A DNA stretch of 64,000 nt from Pegea sp. RAD2-039 (taxonomy: Eukaryota > Chordata > Thaliacea > Salpida > Salpidae): positions 1 through 64,000 of the forward strand of contig JAQGEQ010000258.1 of assembly GCA_034620365.1 (NCBI GenBank), given 5' to 3'. Position numbers and translations under genes: made by a program. This document shows positions 10,676 to 21,960 of this stretch, piece by piece; the stretch's first letter is position 1; each line of letters opens with the position of its first letter. The notes beneath the pieces were generated by a model. It saw only the letters and a program-made list of their open reading frames with translations. It ran no database searches and was not told the origin of the DNA.

Positions 10676-12660
10676 CGTTGTATCGAGCTTTATTCAAACT
10701 ATAATGAAGGTGACTAACAACAACGATAAGTTTACTAGCGATACGCGCTATCCACAACACAGCCTATTACCGAATGACAACGGCTTATACAAATATGACG
10801 TTCAACACATTTACGTCAGTGGCAAAAACTTTACTCTTAAACCACATTCTCTCCAACCAAATAATTGGTCCGAATAGCAAAAATCGCACGTTGTCTCATA
10901 TTGTCACTAACGACAACTAGTCCTACCCGTAGCGCTTTGGAGCTTTAAATGATCTAATAGACCGCCGAACCTCCACGCCGCCATTTCTCCTGCTTTTTGG
11001 GTTGATGTTACTACTCCTGGTACCAGAATTAACAAATCTCGTCGTCATTTCCCTATTAGAAGCCTGCGCACTCTTTTCATCTTCTTTCTCTCTAGTTTTG
11101 ATGTTATCATCGGAGTTATATCACTTGGTCAAATCCGTCGAAGACTATCCTCCTTATTACTCCATCCTGAACGAACTTCAAAGACCTTTTTATCAGTTTT
11201 TGAGTATCTGGCTAATACCCTCAAAGAAACGTTGGATTCCGTGCCATCCGGATAGCAGACTCGCTCGTATATCGGGTTAGCCTCTAGCAGTTCAACCTTC
11301 TTTACACTAGCATCTGTGCAAAATTTCGCAAGTCTACCGGCTCTGACTTGCAAAGCCAATCCCAAGGTGTTCTTCGAATGAAGCTGAGGAATCTTGAGTG
11401 AGGATTTACAACAAAGACCGAACAGTACTTGAAGGGGCTAACCTTTGGCTGGTAGATTTCTGCATTTCAATGCACACGTCACTGTCCTCCAGATTATCCC
11501 ATTATACTCTACCTGGACATTACTTTGTGGGTGATAAGGAGTTTTCCTACTTTTTGAAATTCCTTTTTGTAACAATCCTTCAGTTATTGAGACATAAAAG
11601 CTGACTCCCGATCTAAATGGATAGTGGCTAGTTCCAAACAGTGAAAATCCTCCGGCTAATTAACGTGTTTGAATCCACCTTAAAATATAAAAAGCAAATC
11701 TAGAAAACTCGTCAACAATCTACAAGAAAAATACATTCTTAGTACTACTTGTAATAGGGCCCTTAAAATCCCCGTTAAATTTTTCTATCGGTCGTGTAGC
11801 ATTGATGAGAGTGTCATCGCTCACCTGGTAAAACTTTCGACTAGATTTCGCACTCATCACAACAACAGCCACTAAGTATGGAAGATTTTTTTACCTCACA
11901 TGATGCCACATTCTGGTGATACCCAGGCAACATAAGGCTTGACAAAGAATCTTAATACTTATTTGTCGTCGATATAGCTCCACTGTAGGTTCTCGATAAC
12001 GCGTCCGACACTACATTGTTATCTCCTGCTCAATACCTTATAGTATACAAATAAGAGGCGATTCTAACCTGCAACTCATAATTTTGGCACTCTTGATTTT
12101 CAACTTTTTCTTAAAGGCTATTATAAACTCCACCGATCCTTTGATCCGTTATCAGGATCAGACTTGATTTCGTCTCACACAATAACGGAAACACAGTTCT
12201 TCTACTCCCTATTCTGTTTTAGATTCATTTAAGGTTTTTTTGTCTCCGATATACTTAAGAAACCTGCTTGAATGGTTTTGTAATTCCTCTAACGAATTGC
12301 ATTCAATAATAATACCTCAGGAACTGGACCACAATCCACATAAATAAGTTTAAATAAGACCAGAAGGCTATAAGGGAAAAGACCAGAGTCGCTCACGGCG
12401 AGGGTTGGTTTAAAAGCATGGGCACAGACTTTGCGAACTTTTTTCTCATCTACCATACAAAGAAAGCAAACATCGCTAAAGCCGTAAGGAAGATGACACA
12501 GAAGGCAAGGGACAGTGCCCCTGCTTCTCATTTCGTAGTAGATAACGCGCAAAAATTTAATTTGGTTTCTTTACTTACAACCGTCGCAGAGTCGCTTCAG
12601 CTTCTATATAAGTATGGCAGCTTTCAAAGTGTTCATACACGTCTGAAGTTGCACAATTGA
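10676..12660 (-). mobile_element. Decayed Ty3/gypsy LTR retrotransposon, relic 1
   Basis: On the minus strand, reading from high to low coordinates, broken frames show a gag-type stretch (about 12660-12540), a possible zinc-knuckle remnant near 12430-12520, the end of RNase H (VVSDALSR, near 12000-12030), an integrase core with TPYHPQSN and YNGIIWR (near 11470-11545), and the integrase C-terminal region with YPDGTESNVSLR (about 11129-11365). The pol end resembles VRRSIRSFKAPKRYG (about 10930-10980). These match the known order gag-PR-RT-RH-IN, but protease and most of RT are missing and stops are frequent. Sequence below 10930 may be LTR: it holds an AATAAAGC motif on the minus strand and is shared with relic 2. 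The element is inactive. Confidence 0.8.
11129..11365 (-). pseudogene. Gypsy integrase C-terminal fragment
   Basis: This is the longest surviving open stretch of relic 1, 78 codons. It reads through ELLEANPIYERVCYPDG and SNVSLRVLARYS, a block seen after the integrase core in many gypsy polyproteins. The frame breaks on both sides. It has no independent function. Confidence 0.75.
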
Positions 12661-13789
12661 CAAGTGCAATTAATTTACTTCATCATTCCCATCTGAAATA
12701 AACTTGTTTAGGAAATTAATAAAAGTTATCTTCCAGTGACGTCACTCTTTGGCTGCCGACGAACTAGTTGGGTCTGTAGACAGCACTACAGGTCTACATA
12801 CTATATTCATTTTTTCAACTTTGTTATAGTAAAAAATCTATATGTTTAAATAAATTAATGGAAAAAAAATTAGCAATAATGATGTTTCCGTAGAAAAAAT
12901 CTTATTTTATTGGAAAAAGTTTGTATTTATTGTAGTCAGTTGTTTCGCTTGATTGATTCAAGTTTATTTGTATCACATGAAACATTTATTAAAAATATTA
13001 CTCAACAGATGACTAAATGTTTTCTGGTAGTTTCTGTTTGTGGTTTCTTGTTTATCTTCTCTATATTTCTTAGCTTTTCCGCCTGTTTCTTTTTCTAATT
13101 TGTTATTGCTTAGTAAAATGTTAAAAGTTTTCAAAATGCTGTTCTTAAAAATAAATTTTATTCTAATCATCTTTTTATTTTTAGTTGTGTTGTCATTTTC
13201 CACTTATTTTTATATAAAATTATCTTTTTATTTATTTAGTTTTTATAAATTTATTTTGATTTATTATTTAACTTTTTTACACAGGATTTTAATTAAGATA
13301 AACTTTGTAAGTATAACTCAATTTCTGAACGATTATAATTCAAATTGCAGAGTTTTACTTTGATTTGTTTCTAGAATATTTTTTATAGAATTTAAGTTGG
13401 TATAATAATATATCTAAAAATAGTCAGAACCACATTAAGATTTTCTCATTTGTACTTTTGTAGTTGTTTTTTTTTTATTAAAAAGGTAGCTATAAAATAT
13501 GTGAAATAATAAGCAACATATATTATTGTTTATATGTTATTATTTTGGTGCTCTTTTATATTAAATTAATAATTAAATAGTTAACAAAATCTCTAAATAT
13601 TTCATATTTTTTTATAATACTTTAATATTATCAAGTGTATTAGGAAAAAGAAAATTATCTGGCCAGTTAAGTCAACTGTCCAAAATCATTCTTGATATTT
13701 AAGTAAAACCTGCGGTGACCTTAATTTCATATCACCATTTGTTACATTAATTTGTTAATCTGTCATCACTTATAATCATTATTTTTTTA
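12661..13789. other. Intergenic, AT-rich
   Basis: It contains a perfect palindromic TGACGTCA (12737-12744) in a short GC-richer patch, then a strongly T/A-biased stretch with several chance reading frames in both directions. These encode only low-complexity Phe/Leu/Ile or Lys-rich peptides. A TGACCTT motif near 13717-13723 is a possible nuclear-receptor half site upstream of HIBADH, with low support. Confidence 0.4.
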
Positions 13790-13790
13790 G
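13781..13790 (+). other. Candidate 3' splice acceptor in HIBADH 5' UTR
   Basis: A T-rich tract ending ATTTTTTTAG lies 19 bases before the HIBADH ATG, with no coding exon before it. It could accept a 5' UTR exon or a trans-spliced leader. RNA evidence is needed to tell which, and chance is possible in such T-rich DNA. Confidence 0.35.
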
Positions 13791-13809
13791 ATTTTAAAAA
13801 GCTACCAAA

Positions 13810-14772
13810 ATGAATTTTAATGTTGTTTCACTATTGAGAAATAGTCTCAAAACTGTTATCCAGCCATCTTGTAATCAAAGTACTATTGGTTTTATTGGCT
13901 TAGGCAATATGGGGGCACCTATGGCTTTAAATCTATTAAAGAAAGATCAAAAAGTGTTCGCTTATGACGTTGTTACTAGCTCATGTAATAAATTGAGCTT
14001 AGCTGGTGCTACTATATGTTCCTCACCTATGGAAGTTGCTAGCAATTGTGACAAAGTTATCACAATGTTACCGAATGTATCTCATGTGCAAGAAGTGTAC
14101 TTAGGAGAAAAAGGCATCTTAAAAACAGTAAAACCTAAAAGTTTGTTGATTGATAGTTCTACAATAGATCCTTCTGTTTCAAAACAAGTGGCAGCAGTAA
14201 GTGAAAGTAAATGTGCTTCTTTTATGGATGCTCCTGTCTCTGGTGGTGTACCAGCTGCTACTGCAGGGACATTAACATTTATGGTTGGTGGAGAAGAAGA
14301 ACAATTTGAAGAAACTAAACAAATTCTGCAACTGATGGGTCAAAGAATTGTACACTGTGGAAGTGTGGGTGCTGGACAAGCTGCTAAACTTTGTAATAAT
14401 ATGTTGTTGGCTACTTCAATGATAGCTACAGCAGAATCAATGAATATGGGGATTAATTTAGGATTAGATCCAAAACTTTTAGCTGAAATATTATCATCTT
14501 CTACTGGTCGTTGTTGGTCTGTTGATACTTATAACCCAGTTCCTGGAATATTTAATGGAATCCCTAGCAGCAATAATTATGACGGTGGATTTGGTTCAGC
14601 GCTCATGCTTAAAGATTTGTTGTTGTGTAGAGAAGCTGCCAAGTCTTCGGAATCTGCTATCCAGTTAGCTGAAAAGTCCATTGAAGTTTTTGAAACTGTC
14701 TGTAAGACAAAATATGGTTTGAAAGATTTCTCATCTGTTTATCAGTATATTAAAGAAAAAACTGAATGTTAA
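13810..14772 (+). CDS. HIBADH: 3-hydroxyisobutyrate dehydrogenase, mitochondrial
   Basis: NAD-dependent oxidation of 3-hydroxyisobutyrate to methylmalonate semialdehyde in valine catabolism, normally in the mitochondrial matrix. The product has 320 residues, the usual size (human about 336). Residues 1-25 lack acidic residues and carry Arg10 and Lys14, fitting a mitochondrial targeting peptide. The Rossmann dinucleotide loop is GFIGLGNMG (27-35), the substrate loop DAPVSGG (140-146), and the catalytic Lys193 sits in GAGQAAKLCNN. A FGSALMLKDL block in the C-terminal helical domain is typical of the family. The ATG is the first in frame and follows an A-rich context. The coding region has no introns, unlike most genes in this window, and the downstream TCP11-like gene on the same strand is also intronless. 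Confidence 0.95.
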   Translation: MNFNVVSLLRNSLKTVIQPSCNQSTIGFIGLGNMGAPMALNLLKKDQKVFAYDVVTSSCNKLSLAGATICSSPMEVASNCDKVITMLPNVSHVQEVYLGEKGILKTVKPKSLLIDSSTIDPSVSKQVAAVSESKCASFMDAPVSGGVPAATAGTLTFMVGGEEEQFEETKQILQLMGQRIVHCGSVGAGQAAKLCNNMLLATSMIATAESMNMGINLGLDPKLLAEILSSSTGRCWSVDTYNPVPGIFNGIPSSNNYDGGFGSALMLKDLLLCREAAKSSESAIQLAEKSIEVFETVCKTKYGLKDFSSVYQYIKEKTEC

Positions 14773-15837
14773 AGATTATGTTCCCCAAATTTAAAGCTAT
14801 GATTAAAAATAGAATAGTAAACAATCATGAATTTAAATATTTAAGGTACTTTTTTATAACAACTATATATTATTATTATTATATTGTTTGCACCTTTGTT
14901 CAATTATTGTTAACTCTTGAACAATTATTATTAATAATTAGATCCTTGTTTAAGGTATTTCATTAACTCTTTGTCTGTTTTTATCTTATATCATATTTTT
15001 ATAAAAATGCTATTGATATAAATCTTATATATTTTCTTTGTTTGATAAATTGTTAGCAATTTAAAATGATACATGATAACATCTTATATTTAAAATCTGA
15101 AACTATTAATTGAATTAATATGGTGATATTTTTTCTTTTATAGGAAACTTGTTTTTAATCTGGTTAACATTTTATAATAAAAGATTTTTTATTGGACTAT
15201 CTCAAGCTTTTAAAGTAAATTTGAGAAAATCAATTTTTTTGGCCGTTTCTTAACTTTTAAATCCTGAAACTTATAAATTAATATTCGTTTAAAGTTTATT
15301 TGTGTTGTTGAATTTTTTTAAGAAGCATACAAGCTGTTTACTTTTAACTAGATTTACTTATATGTATATACATATTAAAGATTTAACTTTTACATGTTTC
15401 TGTTATGACAGTGTTTAAAGATCAATTTAATTTTGACTAATGAAAATCTATGGATTTATTTAAGATTTAGTCTGTATATATATTTGTAATCTAATAAGAT
15501 ATTTAATTTCTTTGTTAATTAGAAAAATTTTTAAGTTTGATAGAACTTTCCCTTAGCTAAAAACAAATCTATTTTTTTTATTTTAAACCCACAAAAGTAT
15601 TTCTTTACCTTATTTCATTCAGTTTTATAAAAGTCATTTAAGTTTCTTAATTTTTTAAGTTTCTAGGTTTCATGAGTGACTTAAGTAAGCAATTCACTAA
15701 AAAGAAATTACATTTTAATTAAAATAGTATTTAAAATCATTTCAAATTTACAAGTTATAATAACTTCTTTTTATCAAAGGCTTGAATGTTGTTTGTTATT
15801 TACTTCTTGTTAAACGTTGTCTGTGGATAAGTTAAAT
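14773..15837. other. Intergenic between HIBADH and TCP11-like gene
   Basis: AT-rich. An AATAAA at 15176-15181 is a candidate poly(A) signal for HIBADH, about 400 bases after its stop. A TTTTTATCAAAG acceptor-like tract ends near 15779, shortly before the next gene. No further features are seen. Confidence 0.4.
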
Positions 15838-17250
15838 ATGTTTAGTGGTCATGCATTAAGCTCTGGTTTATCCTTCGACCAAGTATCCACTCCTGATACT
15901 CAAGATGTTCAAGATGCCAAGAATGCTTTGGAAAATATACTTATTCTTCGTGAGATGTGTTTGAATAAAAATTTTAAGATTCAATCACCGAAAGCTGAAC
16001 CCGATGGAAGTATGAGGAAAATAATTCGTCAACTAGTAGAAAAAGCTTTTTGGGATAAATTGCAAGATGATTTGAATAGTGATCCACCTCAATATGATCA
16101 CGTCTTTATATTAATCGAAGAAATCAAACAAGAACTGATTAACCTTGCTGGAGTCCGCCAGAACTCCATACATACAAGAATCAATGAAACGTTAGATTTA
16201 GAACTGATCAAACAGCAAGCAAATAATAATGTGTTTGATTTGACAGACTTAGCAACTCAAGTTATTAATTTGATGTCTTTGATGTGTGCAGAAAAAAGAG
16301 ATGGTGCGATTGCTAGCCTTCGCAATATAACTGACCTGGCCGAGTTGTTCCAGCAGATTTATAAAGTTCTAGACTTGATGACGAATGATCTTGCAAACTT
16401 CTATGCTTCCACATTTCCTATGAATTTGCAATTTCAAGTTGAATATGAAAGAACAAAATTTGCAGTTTTTGTAATGAAGATACCGAATGCTTTGAAAAAC
16501 ACCGAACGTTGGTTACGCGGTGCATTTGAAAGAGTTTGTCAGCAGTCGTCAACTCCTTCGACTTCCATTGCTAATGTAGAAGTTTTAAGATCAGCTTATT
16601 TGTTGATACTAGAAAATAGCTACGATCATGTGATTGATGTTTATCCAGAAACTTTATTTGCTGATGAAAAAGAGATCTTTGCTTTAAAAGATCATTTTGA
16701 ACATTTAGTGCTGGTAGCTTCAGTTATCTTATCATGTTTTAATTACTTTAGTGTTGACATAAATGCTTGTACAAACCTAGTGAATGAAATTAAGTTGGAA
16801 CTGATGGAAGTTATCGCAGGAAAGCGTTTGAAAAACGATGTAATTATCAAAAGTGCTGTGGAATCTCTAATGGAACAAATTTATAAAAAACTTCACCATT
16901 ACATCAAATCTGTTAATAATAGTAATATGCTTGTTAATATGGAAGAGAAAAAAACTAATTTAGCTACACAAATTGAAAGCTTCTTACCAGTAGATTCTCA
17001 TCCTGTTTACAAGATATTAAAGAAACGTTTACTTGCTTATCTTTCCCAAGTGTTAGATGTCATGAAAGACAAAACATCTCTTTCAAAAGTAGAAATTGAA
17101 GCTCCTTCAGGTTTCAGCTTTTTCAACTCCGAAATTCAGAATTTTTCTAAGAACTATTCCAGATTAATAATATTAAATCGAACTATTTATTTTCCATATC
17201 ACGATAAAGTACTGAAAGATATTTTCCAAAATACAAATACTTCGATTTAA
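15838..17250 (+). CDS. T-complex protein 11 (TCP11/TCP11L1) family protein
   Basis: 470 residues in one uninterrupted frame, close to the human family members (about 500). I chose the ATG at 15838 because an in-frame TAA lies at 15811-15813 and no earlier ATG exists; reading from TTG at 15817 would add seven residues. The TCP11 core shows through blocks such as KAFWDKLQDDLNSDPPQYDH followed by a LIEEIKQELINL helix, VINLMSLMCAEKRD, ITDLAELFQQIYKVLDLM and QVEYERTKF, in the same order as in vertebrate TCP11L1. The protein is largely helical, with no signal peptide or membrane segment. TCP11 itself is linked to sperm function and cAMP signalling; the molecular role of TCP11L1-type proteins is poorly defined, so I do not assign one. 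The absence of introns is notable. Confidence 0.88.
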   Translation: MFSGHALSSGLSFDQVSTPDTQDVQDAKNALENILILREMCLNKNFKIQSPKAEPDGSMRKIIRQLVEKAFWDKLQDDLNSDPPQYDHVFILIEEIKQELINLAGVRQNSIHTRINETLDLELIKQQANNNVFDLTDLATQVINLMSLMCAEKRDGAIASLRNITDLAELFQQIYKVLDLMTNDLANFYASTFPMNLQFQVEYERTKFAVFVMKIPNALKNTERWLRGAFERVCQQSSTPSTSIANVEVLRSAYLLILENSYDHVIDVYPETLFADEKEIFALKDHFEHLVLVASVILSCFNYFSVDINACTNLVNEIKLELMEVIAGKRLKNDVIIKSAVESLMEQIYKKLHHYIKSVNNSNMLVNMEEKKTNLATQIESFLPVDSHPVYKILKKRLLAYLSQVLDVMKDKTSLSKVEIEAPSGFSFFNSEIQNFSKNYSRLIILNRTIYFPYHDKVLKDIFQNTNTSI

Positions 17251-19204
17251 TTTTATTTCATCAAAGCATTTTCTCTCACTTGATTTTCATTTATGTTTTT
17301 TGAGATAATTTTTCTGTGATTTCACTTTATTTTATAATTGTTTTTCTTCTTGATACTACTTCATTCAATTACGACACATGCGTCAAAACTAAAGGGTTGT
17401 CACTTCACTGTTATTATATCTCTTGTATAAACTTTGTGATTTATCTGCTGTTTACATAAATCTTATTTTTTTCTCCAGAAAATTATCAAATTTTGATAAA
17501 CAAATTGTTAAAAAACGATTTATTGATATTAAATTTTAAGAATTATATTTACCAATTGAACTTATAACATCAGTCTTTAAAACTTTTTATTTTTGTAAAT
17601 CTTCAAGAGTGACATCTGAATCAGTTTTTTGCTGAGTATTTGTACATATAGGTGTCTATAAAATATTAAAAATGTTTGTTGAATTTCTTTACAATCATTC
17701 AATTTTTTGAAATTATATTACTAAGAAAGGAAAGCCAATAGTAAAGTGGAAATGAGTGTCTATTTTTTGTTGACCTTATTTTCAATGTCTAAAAATGGAG
17801 GAAAAGAGAGGTAGATGTAAATATTAGAATAGGAAGAAATTAAGGAACGATAAAAAAGGTATAAAGCCTCAAAACTTAAGAAATTTCAACAAACATTGAC
17901 CTACTGGTTAATAGTAATATTATTATCTGTTAGTTTTTAGTAAAACTCTTGCAAGCTAGCTGATAATCATTTTTTGTAGAATAAAGAATAAAAATCAAAC
18001 TATGTTTGTATTAAAAGTAATGAATTCATTGATAATATTTGCTACAATCACAAAAAATAAACCAAGTTTTTCAAACTTTTGAAGATCAAAAGCCGTATTT
18101 CAATCCCAAGGGTAGACGGAAATCGCTACTTATTTTACAATAATTAGATTTCAATTACGCTAAAAGTAACCACAAGACCATGCAAACAGTGTACTAAAGG
18201 TTTATGTCATTTACTGTTGAGATCGTTTAATTAATTACCAGAATTTTGTTTAAAAAGGAAAAAAATAATCTGAAAGTTTATTGATGAAAAATGCAATCAT
18301 AAACTAAGTTAGCAATTGTATAACTTTCGAGCATCGTATCTAAATATGATTCGATCAAATTGTTTACGAGTTTTTAAACATTTAGAAATGGTAATTAATG
18401 TAAAATTTCGATAATATAAATAAAGCTCTCACCTTAATGAAGATATTACAAAGCTTGAACTCGTTTACTAAGAAAGTTTTCTATAGGTGTTGCATACCCT
18501 TAAACTTTGTGCTTTATTTTAAACCTTGCCACAACGGTACCTTTTTTCCGACCACTTATTACTATTTAAATTAATTGTGACTTTCCAAATCTTAAATTTA
18601 ATGATTTATTAACAAATCGATGTCTCTCATACGTTTCGGATGTTTGTCGTTTAAAAATTGACCTTCTCAACATATTTGATTTAACATAGTTTCTATTTTT
18701 CTACATCAAATATGTTTAACCGCGCTACTTAAGACCTTTTTACTGTCCTACTGTCTACAATTATATTGTTTTTTGCTAGTTATATGAGCTATGTTTTTGC
18801 CTTCTTTAGCCTTAAATAAAATAAGTATTATATTCAACTTAAAGATATTCCTAAATATAAAATCAACTATCATATTAGCTCAAAAAAGAGATTTATACAA
18901 TATTCATCAGCTTATCTAAAAATATTCTTTAACTGTATACAAAAAAAAATAAAAACTTTATTCATTTAAAAAACATCAAATCAAATGACAGTAATATTCT
19001 TAGAGTTTTTACAAACTGTTTCGTGGTTTTTGATAACTGTATGAACAATTTTACTCATAGAAATACTCACTATATGTGTCAACTCAGTAACTTGAAAGCT
19101 AACAAGGGCAACTTGGGCGAGAAAATTTTTAATTAGTCTGTATACCCCTGTTAGAAAAATTGATTTTTTTTATACTAACTGGTTTGAGTAATAATAATAA
19201 TAAT
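17251..19204. other. Intergenic, AT-rich
   Basis: 3' flank of the TCP11-like gene, with AATAAA-type motifs near 17980. I see no coding potential or repeat structure up to the edge of gypsy relic 2, where a short run of AAT triplets (about 19187-19205) occurs. Confidence 0.4.
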
Positions 19205-20760
19205 TTGTTATATCGAGCTTTTTTCAAAATATTAAGAAGGCGACTAACAACAAGGATAAATCTACCAACGATACGAACTATCCACAACACAGCCTATTAC
19301 CGAATGACATCGGTTTATAGGAGAATGACATTTAACACATTTACGTCAGTGGTAAAATACTTTACTGTTACACCACACTCTCCTCAGCCAAATAATTTAG
19401 CCGAATAGCAAAGATCGCACGTTGTCTCATATTGTCACTAACGATAATTAGTCCCAACTGTAGCGCTTTGGAGCTTTAAATGATCTAATAGACCGCCGAA
19501 CCTCCACGCCGCCATTTCTCCTGCTTTTTGGGTTGATGTTACTACTCCTGGTACCCGAACCATCAAAACTCGTCGTCATTTCCCCATTAGAAGCCTGCAC
19601 ACTCTTTTCATCTTCTTTCTCTCTAGTTTTGATGTTATCATCGGAATTCTCTTTATATTACTTGGTCAAACCCGTCTGGGACTATCCTCTTTATTACTCC
19701 GTCTTGAACGAGCTTCAAAGACCTTTTTATCAGTATTTGAGTATCTGGCTAGGTCTCTCAATGAAACGTTGGATTCCTAACCACCCTGATAGTGGACTCG
19801 TAGTGTACATCGGGTTAGCCTCCAGCAGGTCAGCTTTCTTTACATATCATCATATTGTTTATTAAAATTTAAAAATTTTACTAAAATTTATGAAAGAAGG
19901 ACAGGAAGTTTTAACATTTCATCTTCCTAAGTGATAGCATCAATCTCTTTTCTTGCTTCGTCAAATCTTTCTCTACCACAACCGTCAATACCAAAGATCA
20001 AATATGTGTTATATGATAGTAGTTTCAAGCCTTCCAAATGAGCTGTCAGCATCCCATACATAGAGTTTCTACATTTAAACCTTTAGTGGAATGATTTGAA
20101 AAATCTGTTTCAATTTTAACTTGAACAATACAGTGGTTATCAAGCAGATCATCTAGTCCTAACATGATAGCTCTAGCAGGGTAAACCAGCTCGGCATCTT
20201 TTAAGCTCATAAGTTTTGCTACCTCCACATGTCAAACAAACTCCTTTAATGGCCGCTACTGTCGGTTTTGCTCGGCCCTCTTCTTTGAGCTCCATGTAAT
20301 TCACTGCCTCTTCTTTCACCGATCTGCCAGCCCCGGGTTGTTTCGCCGGGCATGCTGCAGTGTCACTGCTTAGTTCAAGGCTTCGACTAATTCTAAAATT
20401 TCACGCTATAACAACCGTTGCCTTATCTCTGAGGAGGCTAATCCATCTATAAATGAATCCCTTATCAATATTATTATTATTATATTAGTAATAACTATGT
20501 TCTACTGACGTGATACTCTTAAAATCACAGTTCTTGGCTAGACGTACCAAAGTGCAAAAAAAGTCTTTTAGAGATTGATTTGGTTTCTGCTTCTCTGTTT
20601 TTAGTAGATAACGTGCAACAAGTTCATTTGGTACTGTTCCAAACAATCATTCCAGTGTCTTCTCAGCTTCTACATAGGCCCTCTAATCACTGACGCAGCC
20701 ACTCTACCAAGACTCATAGATTTTTTTCCCAAATAGAGCTATGAGAGTCTGGTCGACATG
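19205..20760 (-). mobile_element. Decayed Ty3/gypsy LTR retrotransposon, relic 2
   Basis: 19209-19850 aligns base by base with 10680-11310 of relic 1 in the same orientation, with many substitutions and a few small indels. This is the LTR-like end plus the integrase tail. Further up (minus strand) are gag remnants: VPNELVARYLLKTEKQKPN continuing into a SLKDFF...LVRLAKNCDF stretch (about 20640-20520), DSFIDGLASSEIRQRLL (about 20460-20410), and a degenerate knuckle CLTCGGSKTYELKRC (about 20235-20190) that lacks the usual histidine. Protease, RT, RNase H and the integrase core are absent. The reading frame at 20046-20228 lies between gag and integrase, and I do not recognise it. The relic may extend a further 400 bp upstream (to about 21190), but no protein signal supports that. 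Confidence 0.78.
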
Positions 20761-21199
20761 CAAATCGACACCTAGGACATTCACCAGCCTCACTTGGGAT
20801 GAGCTTATTTTGATTAGTCCATTTAAATGTCTTTCCTTTCCAGGCTTTAGTTTCTATTAAACTGTCAGAGCTGCTTTTGTCCCTAAACTTCCTAGTTCTT
20901 ATCGACCACGATTGGCATTAATAGTAACAGGAGAGGCTGGAAGTCAAAACCTTTAGACTTGCAGAGTTTCCAGCAGCTTAAGGCTAGCACATTGAGGAAG
21001 ATGGAAAGATAAAAGCGTTGGAGCAGCTGGGGTCATCAGAAATAAAAGCAGTGGTCTTAGGATGTTTAATGCAAAAGTTGAGCGAAAGTTGAGGGTTATA
21101 GCAGCCAAGATTGCAGCTTGTAAGGAGGAAGGGCCAGTTGTCGTAGAATATGCAGTATCAGCCTCGACAATCTCTTAGAAGCAACATGTCAATTAGCAC

Positions 21200-21793
21200 A
21201 GTAAGAACTCCAGTTTATTCATCTGCTGCTAACTATCACGTCGCTCACTTCCTTTATGCTTTGAGACTAAACTAAAATCTTTTGTTTTTGTCGATATGTT
21301 ATTTTACAATATATAAAAGATGCTAAAATGATATTCACAAAAAATTAAGATTTACAAAAATACATCTTTTTAAGCCTTCAAAATTTAAATAAAAATATTA
21401 ATTAATTATTTATGAATAAATCGACAAATTGTTTTTTAGCTAATTAAATCGTTCTAGCTATTAAACTAAATTCAAATTTTAGCCAGAAGTAAAATGTACA
21501 TTTCTATAAAATGTTTGTTATTTTTATAGTTTTAAGGTTGCAAAAGATAGTCATTAAATTAGTTGTCATTGTTTAATGTCTTGCTGAAAAAAATAGTTTT
21601 AATAAATGTAATCGATAACTTAAAATAACTTAAAATTTCTCTTTATAAGTTTATTGCGTGTAAAAAAACAAAACGCATAAAATTTGGCTATACAAAAATT
21701 CTGTATGTAAATTTGGATAAAAATCAGCAAAAGTTTCTAAAAAAGTACAACTTTAATCGATTTTGAATGACTGTGCAATAATTGAAAAACTCG
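21200..21793. other. Intergenic, AT-rich, upstream of ferritin
   Basis: Very AT-rich spacer. A small reading frame that starts near 21763 runs through the ferritin promoter and is not a gene. Confidence 0.4.
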
Positions 21794-21801
21794 TGACGTC
21801 A
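21794..21801. promoter_or_regulatory. Palindromic CRE/AP-1-like octamer upstream of ferritin
   Basis: A perfect TGACGTCA lies about 160 bp upstream of the predicted ferritin transcription start. CREB/ATF and Jun/ATF dimers bind this octamer in animals. Its position in a proximal promoter makes function plausible but unproven. Confidence 0.5.
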
Positions 21802-21921
21802 TTCGAGTACAAATTTGGCTTATGCATCTCTAAAGGCATGACACGGAAGATGAGCTTTTTCTCCTTTTTCACACGTACATCGCACGCACACATACACACA
21901 CTTTATCATGTGATAAGCTAC

Positions 21922-21928
21922 TATATAG
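21922..21928 (+). promoter_or_regulatory. TATA box of the ferritin gene
   Basis: TATATAG in a locally less AT-rich promoter, preceded by a CA-rich tract (about 21870-21900). About 30 bases downstream is TCATTAG (21955-21961), a fair initiator, which places the start near 21955 and the iron-responsive element almost at the cap. Confidence 0.6.
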
Positions 21929-21960
21929 CCATCTTACATCTAGTTCTGTGTATGTCATTA

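Noticed and set aside
11002-11280. Plus-strand frame shared with 19533-19865
   Set aside because: It is the reverse complement of the gypsy pol C-terminus and LTR side. The shared open frame follows from the repeat, not from a second gene.
12910-13363. Overlapping hydrophobic or Lys-rich frames on both strands
   Set aside because: The sequence is simply T-rich on one strand and A-rich on the other; the predicted peptides are low complexity.
13810-17250. HIBADH and the TCP11-like gene as an operon
   Set aside because: They are separated by more than 1 kb with a poly(A)-like signal between them, and have unrelated functions. Nothing supports co-transcription.
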